A DNA stretch of 64,000 nt, taken from Hyphomicrobiaceae bacterium. GTDB taxonomy: Bacteria; Pseudomonadota; Alphaproteobacteria; Rhizobiales; Hyphomicrobiaceae. Positions 43,064 to 52,901 of the stretch are shown in pieces. Where the stretch lies: NCBI GenBank assembly GCA_022844275.1, contig JALHMB010000006.1, forward strand, positions 62,001-126,000, given 5' to 3'. Positions within the stretch are counted from its first letter, which is position 1, and every line of letters begins with the position of its first letter. Made by a program: the position numbers and the translations under genes. The notes beneath the pieces are model-generated. The model worked only from the letters and a program-made list of their open reading frames with translations. It was not told where the DNA came from and did no database searches.

Positions 43064-43999
43064 ATGCCGAGAATTGTCACTGTCGGCGCGGCCCAGCTCG
43101 GGCCGATCGCCCGCACGGAAAGCCGCCGAGAGGTCGTCACACGGCTCATCGCGCTCATGCGTCAGGCGAAGAGTGCGGGTTGCGATCTCGTCGTCTATCC
43201 TGAGCTGGCGCTGACGACGTTCTTCCCGCGCTGGTACATGGAGGATCAGCGCGAGATCGATGCCTATTTCGAGCCCGAAATGCCCTCAGCCGAGACGGCG
43301 CCGCTCTTCGCGACTGCACGCGAGCTCGGCATTGGTTTCCATCTTGGCTATGCGGAGCTGATCCAAGAAGGCGGGCGCACGCGCCGCTTCAATACCGCGA
43401 TCATCGTCGACAAGAGCGGCGCGATCATTGCCAAGTACCGCAAGGTGCATCTGCCGGGCCATGCCGAGCACGAGCCCAATCGCGCATTCCAGCATCTCGA
43501 GAAGCGGTACTTCGAGGTCGGCGATCTCGGCTTTCCGGTCTGGCGCGCGTTCGGCGGCATCGTCGGCATGTGCATCTGCAATGACCGCCGCTGGCCGGAA
43601 ACATATCGCGTCATGGGCCTGCAGGGCGTCGAGATGATCCTGCTCGGCTACAATACGCCGCTGCATAATCCCCCCGCGCCGGAACATGATGCCCTCGGCA
43701 ACTTCCACAATGCGCTCGTCATGCAATCGGGCGCCTACCAGAACGGAACGTGGGTAGTTGGCGTTGCGAAAGCAGGCGTCGAGGAAGGCGTCATGCACCT
43801 CGGCCAGTCGCAGATCATCGCACCTTCCGGCGAGACGGTCGCCATGTGCACGACACTCGGCGACGAGTTGGCGGTCGCACGCTGCGATCTCGATCTCACG
43901 CTCTCCTACAAGTCGACGGTCTTCAATTTCGCGCGCCACCGCCGTCCAGAGCACTACAAGCTGATCACCGAACGCACGGGGGCGAGGCCACCGGATTGA
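43064..43999 (+). CDS. N-carbamoyl-D-amino acid hydrolase (nitrilase superfamily)
   Basis: Cleaves the carbamoyl group of N-carbamoyl-D-amino acids to give the D-amino acid, CO2 and ammonia. The 311-residue protein has Glu47, Lys127 and Cys172 at the same positions as the Agrobacterium enzyme, in VYPELALTTFFPRW, KYRKVHLPGH and CICNDRRWPE. The HLEKRYFEVGDLGFPV and GGYNTPTHNPP-type LLGYNTPLHNPPAPEHD blocks are specific to this family. It is the last gene of the second importer operon. A D-hydantoinase and hydantoin racemase, usual partners, are absent; HyuA/HyuB nearby may supply the substrate. Confidence 0.93.
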   Translation: MPRIVTVGAAQLGPIARTESRREVVTRLIALMRQAKSAGCDLVVYPELALTTFFPRWYMEDQREIDAYFEPEMPSAETAPLFATARELGIGFHLGYAELIQEGGRTRRFNTAIIVDKSGAIIAKYRKVHLPGHAEHEPNRAFQHLEKRYFEVGDLGFPVWRAFGGIVGMCICNDRRWPETYRVMGLQGVEMILLGYNTPLHNPPAPEHDALGNFHNALVMQSGAYQNGTWVVGVAKAGVEEGVMHLGQSQIIAPSGETVAMCTTLGDELAVARCDLDLTLSYKSTVFNFARHRRPEHYKLITERTGARPPD

Positions 44000-44045
44000 T
44001 GGTGGTCAATCGCGATGAGAACTCCTCATATATAGGCCGGATGGT

Positions 44046-45257
44046 TTGACAACGAACGCAGGCGATTCACCGGCTTCCTCGCCAGCCCCGCACCAACCAG
44101 TTCCGCTCTGGCTTTTGGCAATGTTCACGCTCAGTGGCCCGATTGCCATGCATATGCTGGTGCCGGCCCTTCCGCACGCGGCGCGCGATCTCGGCGCCAG
44201 CGTCGGCGCCATGCAGACGACGATTAGCCTCTACATTCTAGGCTTGGCTGTGGGCCAGCTCGGCTATGGGCCGGTTTCCGACCGCTTCGGCCGACGACCC
44301 ATTCTGATGGTGGGCTTGTCGCTCTACACAGTCGCCGGGCTGGCGGCATTCTTCGCGCCCAATGTCCTTTGGCTCATCGTCGCGCGCGTGCTTCAAGCGC
44401 TTGGCGGAGGGGCCGGCATGGCGCTCAGCCGCGCGATCGTGCGGGACATGGGTGGGCAGGATATTGCGCGCCGGCTCGCGCTGATGACGCTCATGGTGAC
44501 GCTCGGGCCCGGTATCGCGCCGATCATTGGCGGCCTCGTATCGGCCTCATTCGGCTGGCGAGCGATATTTCTTCTGCTCAGCCTGATCGGCGTTCTTCTC
44601 CTCGTATTTCTCTGGCGTCTTCTGCCGGAGACACGCCCGATCACTGCCGAGGTCAGCGTGGCCTCGATTGCACGAGACTATCGTCACCTTCTGAAGTCGC
44701 CGGCATTTGTCGGATATGCGATTGGTGGCGGCTGCTCGACCACCTCCATGTATGCCTTCATTGCGGCTGCCCCCTTCATTCTCGTCGAGGAGCTTCATCG
44801 GCCACCCTTCGAGGTCGGCATTTACCTCGGCCTTCTGGTATTCGGCTTCTCGCTCGGAACGATTGTCGCCGCGCGCCTCATTCCGGGCATGCCGATCGGA
44901 CGGCTCCTCGCGCGCTCCAGCCTCGTGAGCGCGCTCGCGGCCTTCTTCTTCCTCGGGGCTGTTCTCTTTACACAGTTGAGTGTTGCGCTCGCGGTTCTGC
45001 CGCTGTTCGTCTTCACCATTGGCGCCGGCGTATCCTCACCAATGTCCCTGACGCAGGCCCTGAGCATCAATCCGCAAATCGCCGGGTCGGCATCCGGCCT
45101 CTATGGCTGCGCGCAGATGGGCACGGGAGCGCTCTGCGTCGGCCTCGTGAGCCTTGGTCGCGATCCTGCGCTGGCTGCTGCGATCGTTCTCGCCTCGGCG
45201 AGCGTCATCGGCCAGCTCGCCTTCTTGATGGCCGCACGCAGCCGCCAGGAGATTTGA
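44046..45257 (+). CDS. MFS exporter, Bcr/CflA family
   Basis: A 403-residue twelve-span drug/metabolite exporter. The DHA1 motif A GYGPVSDRFGRRPILMVGL and the proline-bearing TLGPGIAPIIGGLV motif C place it in the Bcr/CflA group of antiporters. The first codon is TTG at 44046, as the ATG a few bases earlier is out of frame with a stop. It follows the D-carbamoylase gene by 46 bases and ends directly against HyuB (convergent). It may export an amino acid product or an antibiotic; no evidence favours one. Confidence 0.88.
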   Translation: MTTNAGDSPASSPAPHQPVPLWLLAMFTLSGPIAMHMLVPALPHAARDLGASVGAMQTTISLYILGLAVGQLGYGPVSDRFGRRPILMVGLSLYTVAGLAAFFAPNVLWLIVARVLQALGGGAGMALSRAIVRDMGGQDIARRLALMTLMVTLGPGIAPIIGGLVSASFGWRAIFLLLSLIGVLLLVFLWRLLPETRPITAEVSVASIARDYRHLLKSPAFVGYAIGGGCSTTSMYAFIAAAPFILVEELHRPPFEVGIYLGLLVFGFSLGTIVAARLIPGMPIGRLLARSSLVSALAAFFFLGAVLFTQLSVALAVLPLFVFTIGAGVSSPMSLTQALSINPQIAGSASGLYGCAQMGTGALCVGLVSLGRDPALAAAIVLASASVIGQLAFLMAARSRQEI

Positions 45258-46961
45258 TCAGGCCGATGCGGCGGCTCTGCGCGCGGCCGCGGTCCGCTCG
45301 GCATCGACGACCCAGCGCTCATCATCGATAATGACGCCATAGTCCTTCCTGGCTGCTTCGACGCTGACATAGCCCGCGCGAACGTCCGCCAGAACCTTGT
45401 CGGGAGATCGCTCGAGCGGAGGACCAAAGCCGCCGCCGCCGGGCATTTCCAATGTGAATACCGTATCGGGCGGGAGCACCACGCTGATCTTCGGCTGCAC
45501 ATCAATGCCGTTGTTCATCGAGAGCTGACCCACGGCGCCATCATGCCCGCCGGCAAGGCCGGGAGCCGGATGCTTGGCGCGGTCATAGAGGCCCGAGAAG
45601 AGATAGGGCTCATCCGTCAGCACTTCGACTTCCATGGTCTGCCCGAGCCCGCCACGGCTCGTGCCTGCGCCGCCTGAATCTGCGCGCAGCTCGCGCCGGC
45701 GCACAACCACTGGCGCAAGGGCCTCGATCACCTCCACGGGGACACCGGCAATGCCGCTCGGATAGGCCGTGGCCGACAATCCATCCTTTTCATGCAGCGC
45801 GCCGGCACCACCCGCCGAGAACCACGTGAAAGAGAAATGCTTGCCACTCGCACGATCAACACCGGCGAGGTGCGTATCCCAGAGCGCGTCGAAACCGGGC
45901 GCGATGACTTTTTCCGGCAGGGCACCCGCTAGGGCGCCCATCACCGCAGAGGGCAGGAAATGTCCGACCAGATGGCGGCCGGCGACAGGTGCCGGATAGC
46001 TGCAGTTGAGCAGACCGCCTTCCGGCGCCACGACTTTCACAGGACGGAAGCTGCCCTCGTTGTTCGGCACATCGGGCGAGATCGCGCATTTGATGCCATA
46101 TGTCGTGTAGGCGCGCGTGTAGTTGAGCGTGACGTTGATGCCGATCGGCACGGGACCCGATGAACCGGCGAAATCGACCGTGAGCTCGTCACCCTCGACG
46201 ATGATCTTCGCTGCAATCACGATCGGCTTGTCGAAACCATCGACGGTCATGGAATAGCTATACTCGCCATCGGGAAGTTCGCGAATGCGCTCGCGCATGG
46301 CGCGCTCAGAGCGATCGACGATCTCGTCGGACAGAGCCTCGATGTCGTCGAGATCGAATTCATCGAGGAACGAGAGAAGCTGGCGCGCGCCAACCTCGTT
46401 GCCAATGATCTGCGAGTGTATGTCACCGAGAACTTCTTCCGGCGTACGCACGTTGGCCGCCAGAATCTCGAGAATAGGCGAGACGAGTTTGCCCTCCTCG
46501 CGCAGCTTCATCACGGGAATGAAGAGGCCTTCCTCGTAGACCGAGCGTGAATCCGCCGAGAGACCGCGTCCGCCAATGTCCAGCGCGTGACAGCAACTCG
46601 CGAAGAACGCAACCAGCCGGCCGTTCTTGAACACCGGCGTCGCGATCGTGATGTCATTGAGCTGCGACGCCGTCTTCCAGGGATCGTTGGTGATCAGAAC
46701 ATCGCCCGGCTTGATCGTCTCGATTGGAAAGCGATCGAGAAAATGGATCATACCGGTCGCCATGGAATTGATGTGACCCGGTGTACCCGTGACGGCCTGC
46801 GCCACCATGCGCCCGCGACGATCGAAGACGCCTGCCGAGAGATCGCCCGCTTCTCGCACGATCGAGGTGAACGAGGACCGTATCAAAGCCGCGGCCTGCT
46901 CGTTCACCGTGGAGATCAGGCGGCTCCAGAGGACGTCGAGCGTGATCTGGTCAATTGACAT
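45258..46961 (-). CDS. hyuB: Hydantoinase/oxoprolinase subunit B (HyuB)
   Basis: A 567-residue subunit of an ATP-dependent hydantoinase, 5-oxoprolinase or acetone carboxylase-like enzyme. The N-terminus DQITLDVLWSRLISTVNEQAAAL, GTPGHINSM, LITNDPWKTASQLNDITI and the C-terminal TLEMPGGGGFGPPLERSP are family features. It follows HyuA by 14 bases on the same strand. Together the pair could open hydantoin or N-methylhydantoin rings to N-carbamoyl compounds. The subtype is not decidable by eye. Confidence 0.92.
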   Translation of the reverse strand: MSIDQITLDVLWSRLISTVNEQAAALIRSSFTSIVREAGDLSAGVFDRRGRMVAQAVTGTPGHINSMATGMIHFLDRFPIETIKPGDVLITNDPWKTASQLNDITIATPVFKNGRLVAFFASCCHALDIGGRGLSADSRSVYEEGLFIPVMKLREEGKLVSPILEILAANVRTPEEVLGDIHSQIIGNEVGARQLLSFLDEFDLDDIEALSDEIVDRSERAMRERIRELPDGEYSYSMTVDGFDKPIVIAAKIIVEGDELTVDFAGSSGPVPIGINVTLNYTRAYTTYGIKCAISPDVPNNEGSFRPVKVVAPEGGLLNCSYPAPVAGRHLVGHFLPSAVMGALAGALPEKVIAPGFDALWDTHLAGVDRASGKHFSFTWFSAGGAGALHEKDGLSATAYPSGIAGVPVEVIEALAPVVVRRRELRADSGGAGTSRGGLGQTMEVEVLTDEPYLFSGLYDRAKHPAPGLAGGHDGAVGQLSMNNGIDVQPKISVVLPPDTVFTLEMPGGGGFGPPLERSPDKVLADVRAGYVSVEAARKDYGVIIDDERWVVDAERTAAARRAAASA

Positions 46962-46975
46962 GCTTGTTGCTCCGA

Positions 46976-49066
46976 TCAGCGCTTGCTCTGGAGGTCGACA
47001 CTGAGCGTGCCGATCTCGTCGACTGAAACGAGACCTGGTCCATTGATCACGACCGTGGACTCGCGTTCCTCGATCACCACCGGCCCGTTCAACGTGGTGC
47101 CAGCGCCGATCTTGTAACGGTCGTAGACGGGGACTTCGCCGAACTGCCGGCTGTCGGCGAGATAGATCTGCCGCTTGCCCTTCAGCGCTGCCTTGAGGTC
47201 CGTGCCAGTAGCCGGAAGCGTCGGCAGCGCCAGCTCCGGTCGCGGCCCGAGGGCGACGAGCCGCCAGGACACCGTGTCGACCGATGCGTTCGGAACCGTA
47301 TGGCCATAGAGCGCGCGGTAGTGCTCCTCAAAATTCTTGCGGAGCGCCGGAATGCTCGTCGCATCGAGCTTGCCGACCGCAAACGGCACGCGGATCTCGT
47401 AACCCTGCTTGCGATAGCGCATATCCGCGTAACGCCGGAAGCTGATCTTGTCGGCTGGGACCGTGCGGCTCAGGATCGTCCGCGCCTCAGCCTCCATCTC
47501 TTCGTAGAGCTTGTTGACCGCTTGCAGATCGAGCGTATCGAGCGGCGCGGGAAGCGAGCGCACGAAGTCGAAGGCGAGCGGCGCGGTCAGCAGCCCGATG
47601 GCCGAGAGCACGCCAGCGGCAACCGGATAGAGCACCTTCGGGCTACGCAGAATGCGCGCGACGCCATAGGCGTGGACCGGACCGGCACCACCGAACGCGA
47701 ATATGGGGAACTTCTGGACATCCTTACCCCGCTCGATGGCGTGGATGCGCGCTGCCGAGGCCATGCTCTCGTTCGCGAGCTGGTGGACGCCCCACGCCGC
47801 CTCCGCGACATCGAGACCAAGAGGCTTCCCAATCTTTTCCGTCAGCGCGCGACTGGCCGCTTCGATGTCCAGCGACATCTTCCCGCCGAGGAAGAACTTT
47901 GCATCGAGGTAGCCTAGGACGAGATCCGCGTCCGTAACAGTTGGCTCGGTTCCGCCGAGGCGATAGCTCGCCGGTCCCGGCTTCGAGCCTGCACTCCGCG
48001 GCCCGACCTGCAAACGTCGCAGGGCATCAACTTGGGCAATCGAACCGCCGCCCGTGCCGATCTCGATCATCTCGATGGCCGGGACCTTAACGGGTAGTCC
48101 GCTGCCCTTCTTGAACTGGTACTGCCGATCGATCTCGAACTCCGGCGCGACCAGCGGCTCGCCGCCAGCGATCACGCAGGCTTTGGCTGTCGTACCCCCC
48201 ATGTCGAAGGACAGGAGATCGGGATGCCCCAGCATCTGGCCGAAATAAGCCGCTGCCTGCGCACCCGCCGCGGGGCCGGACTCGACGAGGCGGATCGGAT
48301 ACCGCGTCGCCGAGTCGATCTCGCATACGCCGCCATTGGACTGCATGATGAAGAGCGCGCTGTTGATCTTCAGCTCTTCGCGCACCCGGCGGCTGAGCCG
48401 ACGGAGATAACGTTCCGCAATACCCTTCACATAGACATTAGCGAGCGTCGTCGATGTGCGATCATACTCGCGGATCTCGGGCACCAGATCCGAGGAGATG
48501 GTCACTGCGACGGATGGCAACTCGCGTGCCAGCAATTCGCCGACGCGCTGCTCGTGCGCAGGATGCATGTACGAGTGGATGAGACAGACAGCGACGGCTT
48601 CGATCTTCTCTGCCTTCAGCCGCTCGATGACCGCGAGGATATCCGCGTCGTCCGGTACCTTGCGGACTGAGCCGTCGGCAAGCACGCGCTCGTCCAGCTC
48701 GAAGCGCAGGTGACGTGGTGCCAGCGGGCGTGGCCGCTCCATGCGCAGATCGTACATGTCGTATCGGTGCTCGCGGGCGATCTCGATGGCATCCCGAAAG
48801 CCCTTCGTGGTGATCAGGGCCGTGCGCGCGCCCTTCCGCTCGATAAGCGCATTGGTGAAGAGCGTGGTGGCGTGAGCGGCATACGCGATGGCGTTGGCCT
48901 GCACTCCGGAAGCCGCCAAGGTCTGTGCGATGCCGGTGACGACCGCCTCATCGGGGCTATCTGGAGTCGTCAGGACCTTCCCGATTTCAAAGGTGGCACC
49001 GTCCTCGGATATGATCACGATGTCCGTGAATGTGCCGCCAATATCCGATCCTACGCGGCTCGACAT
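46976..49066 (-). CDS. hyuA: Hydantoinase/oxoprolinase subunit A (HyuA)
   Basis: A 696-residue ATP-binding subunit with the actin-like phosphate loop GSDIGGTFTDIVIISEDG, the second phosphate motif LSFDMGGTTAKACVI (about 275-290) and GTGGGSIAQVDALRRLQVGPRSAGSKPGPA, which is characteristic of the HyuA/OplA family. ggagg four bases before the ATG supports the start. It leads a two-gene unit with HyuB and is divergent from the third importer. The combination with a D-carbamoylase suggests ATP-driven opening of a cyclic ureide or lactam. Confidence 0.93.
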   Translation of the reverse strand: MSSRVGSDIGGTFTDIVIISEDGATFEIGKVLTTPDSPDEAVVTGIAQTLAASGVQANAIAYAAHATTLFTNALIERKGARTALITTKGFRDAIEIAREHRYDMYDLRMERPRPLAPRHLRFELDERVLADGSVRKVPDDADILAVIERLKAEKIEAVAVCLIHSYMHPAHEQRVGELLARELPSVAVTISSDLVPEIREYDRTSTTLANVYVKGIAERYLRRLSRRVREELKINSALFIMQSNGGVCEIDSATRYPIRLVESGPAAGAQAAAYFGQMLGHPDLLSFDMGGTTAKACVIAGGEPLVAPEFEIDRQYQFKKGSGLPVKVPAIEMIEIGTGGGSIAQVDALRRLQVGPRSAGSKPGPASYRLGGTEPTVTDADLVLGYLDAKFFLGGKMSLDIEAASRALTEKIGKPLGLDVAEAAWGVHQLANESMASAARIHAIERGKDVQKFPIFAFGGAGPVHAYGVARILRSPKVLYPVAAGVLSAIGLLTAPLAFDFVRSLPAPLDTLDLQAVNKLYEEMEAEARTILSRTVPADKISFRRYADMRYRKQGYEIRVPFAVGKLDATSIPALRKNFEEHYRALYGHTVPNASVDTVSWRLVALGPRPELALPTLPATGTDLKAALKGKRQIYLADSRQFGEVPVYDRYKIGAGTTLNGPVVIEERESTVVINGPGLVSVDEIGTLSVDLQSKR

Positions 49067-49344
49067 TCCGCCTCCCCTGAAATCTCAGCATTCACTGCAC
49101 GTTACATCTTCGCGCCCCGCTATGTAGATGCCTGTAGAGCTGCTGGCAACGACCGGCTGACCAGCTGCACAAAGGCCAAGCGGGTTGACTGGAAAAGAAG
49201 CTCGCAAGGCGGACCTCCGTGCCATAGCTTGCAGTCCGGACGGGCTTGATAGGCTTGGCATTTTGTCCGAAGCTGGCACACGCCGTGGACAGAGCGTGCG
49301 TTCGCGGATGAGGCCACTGTGCATATGGAGTGGGGCAAGATCGT

Positions 49345-50286
49345 ATGGGCCAGCAGATTGCCTATCGTCTTCTCCTCTCGGTACCGGTGCTGCTCGGCGT
49401 TCTCGTCTTCGGATTTCTCCTCCTGAAGCTTGCTCCCGGCGATCCGGCCATGGTGGTCGCCGGCCCCTCCGCGACACCTGATGTCGTCGAGCAAATCCGG
49501 AAGGAAATGGGTCTCGATCAGCCGACCCTCGTCCAGTTCTGGCGCTACATTTCCCGCGTCGCACAGGGTGACCTCGGCCGATCGATGATCAACAACACGT
49601 CGGTAGCGGAAGAGCTGGCGCTGGCGATGGTGGCCACGGCCGAGCTGATGATCGCCTGCCTCGCCTGGGCCGTGCCTGCGGGCATCGCGATGGGGACCAT
49701 CGCCGCCGTATTCCAGCGCGGCCTCATCGACCGTGTCGTGATGGCGTTCTCCGTCGCCGGCGTATCCATGCCGGTCTTCTTCATCGGCCTGCTGCTCATG
49801 CAGTACCTCGGCTACAAGTGGCAACTGTTGCCTTTCCTTGGACGCGGCGGACCGCTTTGGACGCTCGAGGGACTTAGGCACATCACACTCCCCGCCATGA
49901 CGCTGGGTTTTATATTCGTGGGTCCGGTGGCGCGCATGACGCGCGCGTCGGTGCTCGACGTCCTCAAGGCGGACTTCATCCGTACGGCTCGTGCCAAAGG
50001 GCTGCGCGAGAAGACGGTGATCATTCGGCACGCACTCAGAAATGCACTCATACCCGTAGTGACCTTGGTCGGCCTGCAAGCCGGCTACCTGCTGGGAGGG
50101 GCTGTCGTCACCGAGAGCATCTACTCGTGGCCCGGCGTCGGGCGGCTGGCGGTTGGGGCCATTCTCGCGAGCGATATGCCGCTCGCACAGGGGGCCATCC
50201 TCTCGCTCGCCATCGCCTTTCTCGTCATCAACCTGATTGTAGATCTGCTCTATGGGCTCCTCGATCCGCGGGTGCAGCACCGATGA
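49345..50286 (+). CDS. Dipeptide-type ABC permease (DppB-like, third importer)
   Basis: A 313-residue permease (MGQQIAYRLLLSVPVLLGVLVFGFLLLKLAPGDPAMVVAG) with the coupling loop RTARAKGLREKTVIIRHALRNALIPVVTLVG. Start chosen at ATG 49345; GTG at 49330 adds five residues. It is the first gene of the operon, so the importer genes run permease, permease, binding protein, amidohydrolase, ATPase, ATPase. Upstream 278 bases are shared with divergent hyuA. Confidence 0.92.
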   Translation: MGQQIAYRLLLSVPVLLGVLVFGFLLLKLAPGDPAMVVAGPSATPDVVEQIRKEMGLDQPTLVQFWRYISRVAQGDLGRSMINNTSVAEELALAMVATAELMIACLAWAVPAGIAMGTIAAVFQRGLIDRVVMAFSVAGVSMPVFFIGLLLMQYLGYKWQLLPFLGRGGPLWTLEGLRHITLPAMTLGFIFVGPVARMTRASVLDVLKADFIRTARAKGLREKTVIIRHALRNALIPVVTLVGLQAGYLLGGAVVTESIYSWPGVGRLAVGAILASDMPLAQGAILSLAIAFLVINLIVDLLYGLLDPRVQHR

Positions 50287-51170
50287 CCTCCACGGATATC
50301 GAGAGCTCGACGCCACTGCCCCGGCCCGTGGGTCTCCTGCGACGTTTGGCCAGCGACAGCACTGTCCTTATCGCGGGCGGCATTCTCGTGACTATAGTCG
50401 CCGCCTCGCTGCTTGCTCCCTTCATTGCACCGTACGATCCGTACGAAACGGGCTATGCGCCGTTCATCCCTCCAGCCTTCATGGAAGGTGGCACCTCTGA
50501 GTTCCTGCTCGGCACGGACCAGCAGGGTCGCGACCTCCTCTCGCGCCTGCTCTATGGAACGCAGGCGACGTTGCTCACAGGCCTGCTAGGCGTATTCTTC
50601 GGTGGCGGCGCCGGTGTCGTGCTCGGCATTCTTGCGGCCTACTTCAAGAAGTTCGATCCGCCGATTATGCGGTTTGTCGACGTACTGCTGTCATTTCCGG
50701 CCATTCTCTTCGGGCTCGCAATCGCTGCAGTGATCGGTCCCGGCATCGTGCCGATCATCATCGCGCTCTCGATAGCAACCGTGCCGGACGTCGCGCGCGT
50801 CACGCGCTCGACGGCAGTGGTGGTCATGAGCCAGGAGTACATGGAGGCGGGTCGCGCCATCGGACTCTCCGATCGCCACCTCATCATTCGTTACCTCGGC
50901 CTCAACTGCATCGGCTCAGTATTCGTCTTTCTGACGCTGCGCTTCGGTCAGGTCATCCTGATCGGCGCAGCCTTGAGCTTTCTTGGGCTTGGTGCACGAC
51001 CGCCCATGGCCGAGCTCGGCATGATGGCCGCTCAGGGCCGAGACGCGCTGTTCTTTGCGCCGCATATCTCGACCATTCCGAGCCTCGCGATCTTCATGAT
51101 CGTGCTGTGCGCCAACATGCTGGGCGATGCCCTGCGCGACGCGCTCGATCCGAGAATGCGAAATATGTGA
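50283..51170 (+). CDS. Dipeptide-type ABC permease (DppC-like, third importer)
   Basis: A 295-residue permease with EFLLGTDQQGRDLLSRLLYG and the coupling loop RVTRSTAVVVMSQEYMEAGRAIGLSD. It starts inside the preceding stop (ATGA). The loop before the LGTDQQGRD motif is slightly extended (PYETGYAPFIPPAFMEGGTS). It ends 40 bases before the binding-protein start. Confidence 0.92.
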   Translation: MTSTDIESSTPLPRPVGLLRRLASDSTVLIAGGILVTIVAASLLAPFIAPYDPYETGYAPFIPPAFMEGGTSEFLLGTDQQGRDLLSRLLYGTQATLLTGLLGVFFGGGAGVVLGILAAYFKKFDPPIMRFVDVLLSFPAILFGLAIAAVIGPGIVPIIIALSIATVPDVARVTRSTAVVVMSQEYMEAGRAIGLSDRHLIIRYLGLNCIGSVFVFLTLRFGQVILIGAALSFLGLGARPPMAELGMMAAQGRDALFFAPHISTIPSLAIFMIVLCANMLGDALRDALDPRMRNM

Positions 51171-51210
51171 TCACCACGACAACCGTTGGAGACCCGGAGT
51201 GTTCAAAGCC

Positions 51211-52803
51211 ATGAGTCGAACCCGAAGGCATCTGATGCTCGCAGCAGCGGCCATCAGCGCGTCGCTCGCCGCTGCGCCAGCCATTGCACAATCCATTACG
51301 GTTGTCCGCGAAGTCGACAGCGACCGCTATGATCCGCACCGCTCCACGGCGCGCGCAGCATCCGAAGTTCTGTTCATGCTGGGCGATACCCTCGTGTCGC
51401 TCGATTACGACATGAAGACCATCAAGCCAAGCCTCGCCGACAGTTGGACGGTCTCCCCCGACGGGCTCACGTACACGTTCAACCTGCGCAAGGACGTCAA
51501 GTTCTGCGACGGCAAGCCCATGAAGGCCGAGGACGTGGCCTTCTCACTCAAGCGATGGATCAATCCCGAGACCAAGTCGCCTGTCCGCTGGCGCGCCGGC
51601 AAAGTCGAGGATGTGATCGCTAAGGACGATTACACCGTCGAGTACAAGCTCACTGCACCATATTCGGAACTGCTCTATCAGCTTACGCAGAGCTTCGCGG
51701 TCGTGATCGACAAGGATACTCTCGCCAAGCTCGGCGCTGATTTCGGCGTCAAGGGATTCAATGGCACCGGTCCGTTCTGCTGGGTCGAGTGGACGCCGCG
51801 CAACGAAATGAAGATCAAGCGTCATGACGCTTATACCTGGGGGCCACCGATCTACGAGAACAGGGGCCCGGCTCAGGTGCAGGAGATCGTCTGGAAGATC
51901 GTGCCCGAGGAGAACACGCGGCTTGCAGCGCTCATGACCGGCCAGAGCCAGGTCACGCAGTACATTCCCTACTCGGGCTTCCGCACGATCCGCAGCAATC
52001 CCAACACCAAGCTCATCGAGTCCAAGGAAGCATTTTGGACGTACTTCATGGGCTTCAAGATCGACAAGTCGGAGGTGAACGACGAGACGCTGCGTCGTGC
52101 CATGGTCATGGCCGTCGATCAAGGCGCCATCGCGAAGAACCTCTATTTCGGCGAAGTGCAGCCCGCGTACAGCTACATCAGCCAGCAGGCGCTCGACTGG
52201 AATCCGAAGGTCGAAGCCGACCTGATCAAGACCAACCTCGCCGAAGCCAACAAGCTGCTGGACGAGGCGGGCTTCAAGAAGGGTCCCGACGGGTTCCGTC
52301 AGCGCAATGGCAAGAAGATCGAGCCGACATTCTACGGCTTCACCGGCTCGACCTGGCAGAAGCTTGCGGAGGCCGTCCAAGGCGATCTGCGCAAAGTCGG
52401 CATCGATCTCAAGCTTCAGCTCTTCGATGCTACGGTAGTCTGGGGCAAACTCGCCACGCAGGAGTTCGACATGTTCGGCATGAGCTATCCGTACATCTCG
52501 GCAGGCGACGCTCTGAACCTGTACTTCCGCTCGGCCAATGTTCCAACGCCCAACCGCATGAACTGGAAGGATGCCAAGACCGACCAGCTGCTCGATCGTG
52601 GCATGGCCGCGACGACCGACGATGTCCGCGCTGCCGCCTATGGCGAGGTACTCGAGCAGGTGCACAAGGCCGCCGTATGGATCCCGCTCTATCATGAGCC
52701 GATGAAGATCGGCTATTCGGCGAAGCTCGCGCCGATCAAAGCCCACAATATCTACGGCTGCGGACTGTACAAAGGCTTGGACATCAAGTTCGCATCGAAG
52801 TGA
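51211..52803 (+). CDS. ABC substrate-binding protein, family 5 (third importer)
   Basis: A 530-residue periplasmic protein. MSRTRRHLMLAAAAISASLAAAPAIAQ is a cleavable signal with a paired Arg (Tat or Sec unclear). The body has TYTFNLRKDVKFCDGKPMKAEDVAFSLKRW. The start at 51211 lies eleven bases after ggag. Several in-frame starts occur upstream inside the DppC gene but have no support. A strong hairpin follows the stop and may limit readthrough into the amidohydrolase and ATPase genes. Confidence 0.92.
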   Translation: MSRTRRHLMLAAAAISASLAAAPAIAQSITVVREVDSDRYDPHRSTARAASEVLFMLGDTLVSLDYDMKTIKPSLADSWTVSPDGLTYTFNLRKDVKFCDGKPMKAEDVAFSLKRWINPETKSPVRWRAGKVEDVIAKDDYTVEYKLTAPYSELLYQLTQSFAVVIDKDTLAKLGADFGVKGFNGTGPFCWVEWTPRNEMKIKRHDAYTWGPPIYENRGPAQVQEIVWKIVPEENTRLAALMTGQSQVTQYIPYSGFRTIRSNPNTKLIESKEAFWTYFMGFKIDKSEVNDETLRRAMVMAVDQGAIAKNLYFGEVQPAYSYISQQALDWNPKVEADLIKTNLAEANKLLDEAGFKKGPDGFRQRNGKKIEPTFYGFTGSTWQKLAEAVQGDLRKVGIDLKLQLFDATVVWGKLATQEFDMFGMSYPYISAGDALNLYFRSANVPTPNRMNWKDAKTDQLLDRGMAATTDDVRAAAYGEVLEQVHKAAVWIPLYHEPMKIGYSAKLAPIKAHNIYGCGLYKGLDIKFASK

Positions 52804-52813
52804 CGGCACTGCC

Positions 52814-52850
52814 GGAGCCCGCGCGTTTGTCACTTGCGTGCGCGGGCTCC
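52814..52850 (+). terminator. Strong intercistronic hairpin after the third binding-protein gene
   Basis: Perfect eleven-base stem GGAGCCCGCGC / GCGCGGGCTCC around a fifteen-base loop, ten bases after the stop, without a T-run. It may be a partial terminator or a 3' stabiliser that sets the binding protein at higher levels than the genes that follow. Confidence 0.5.
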
Positions 52851-52901
52851 TGATGACCTTCGGCAAAAGCCGCAGGATGAATCGCATAGCATCGGCCGGA
52901 C

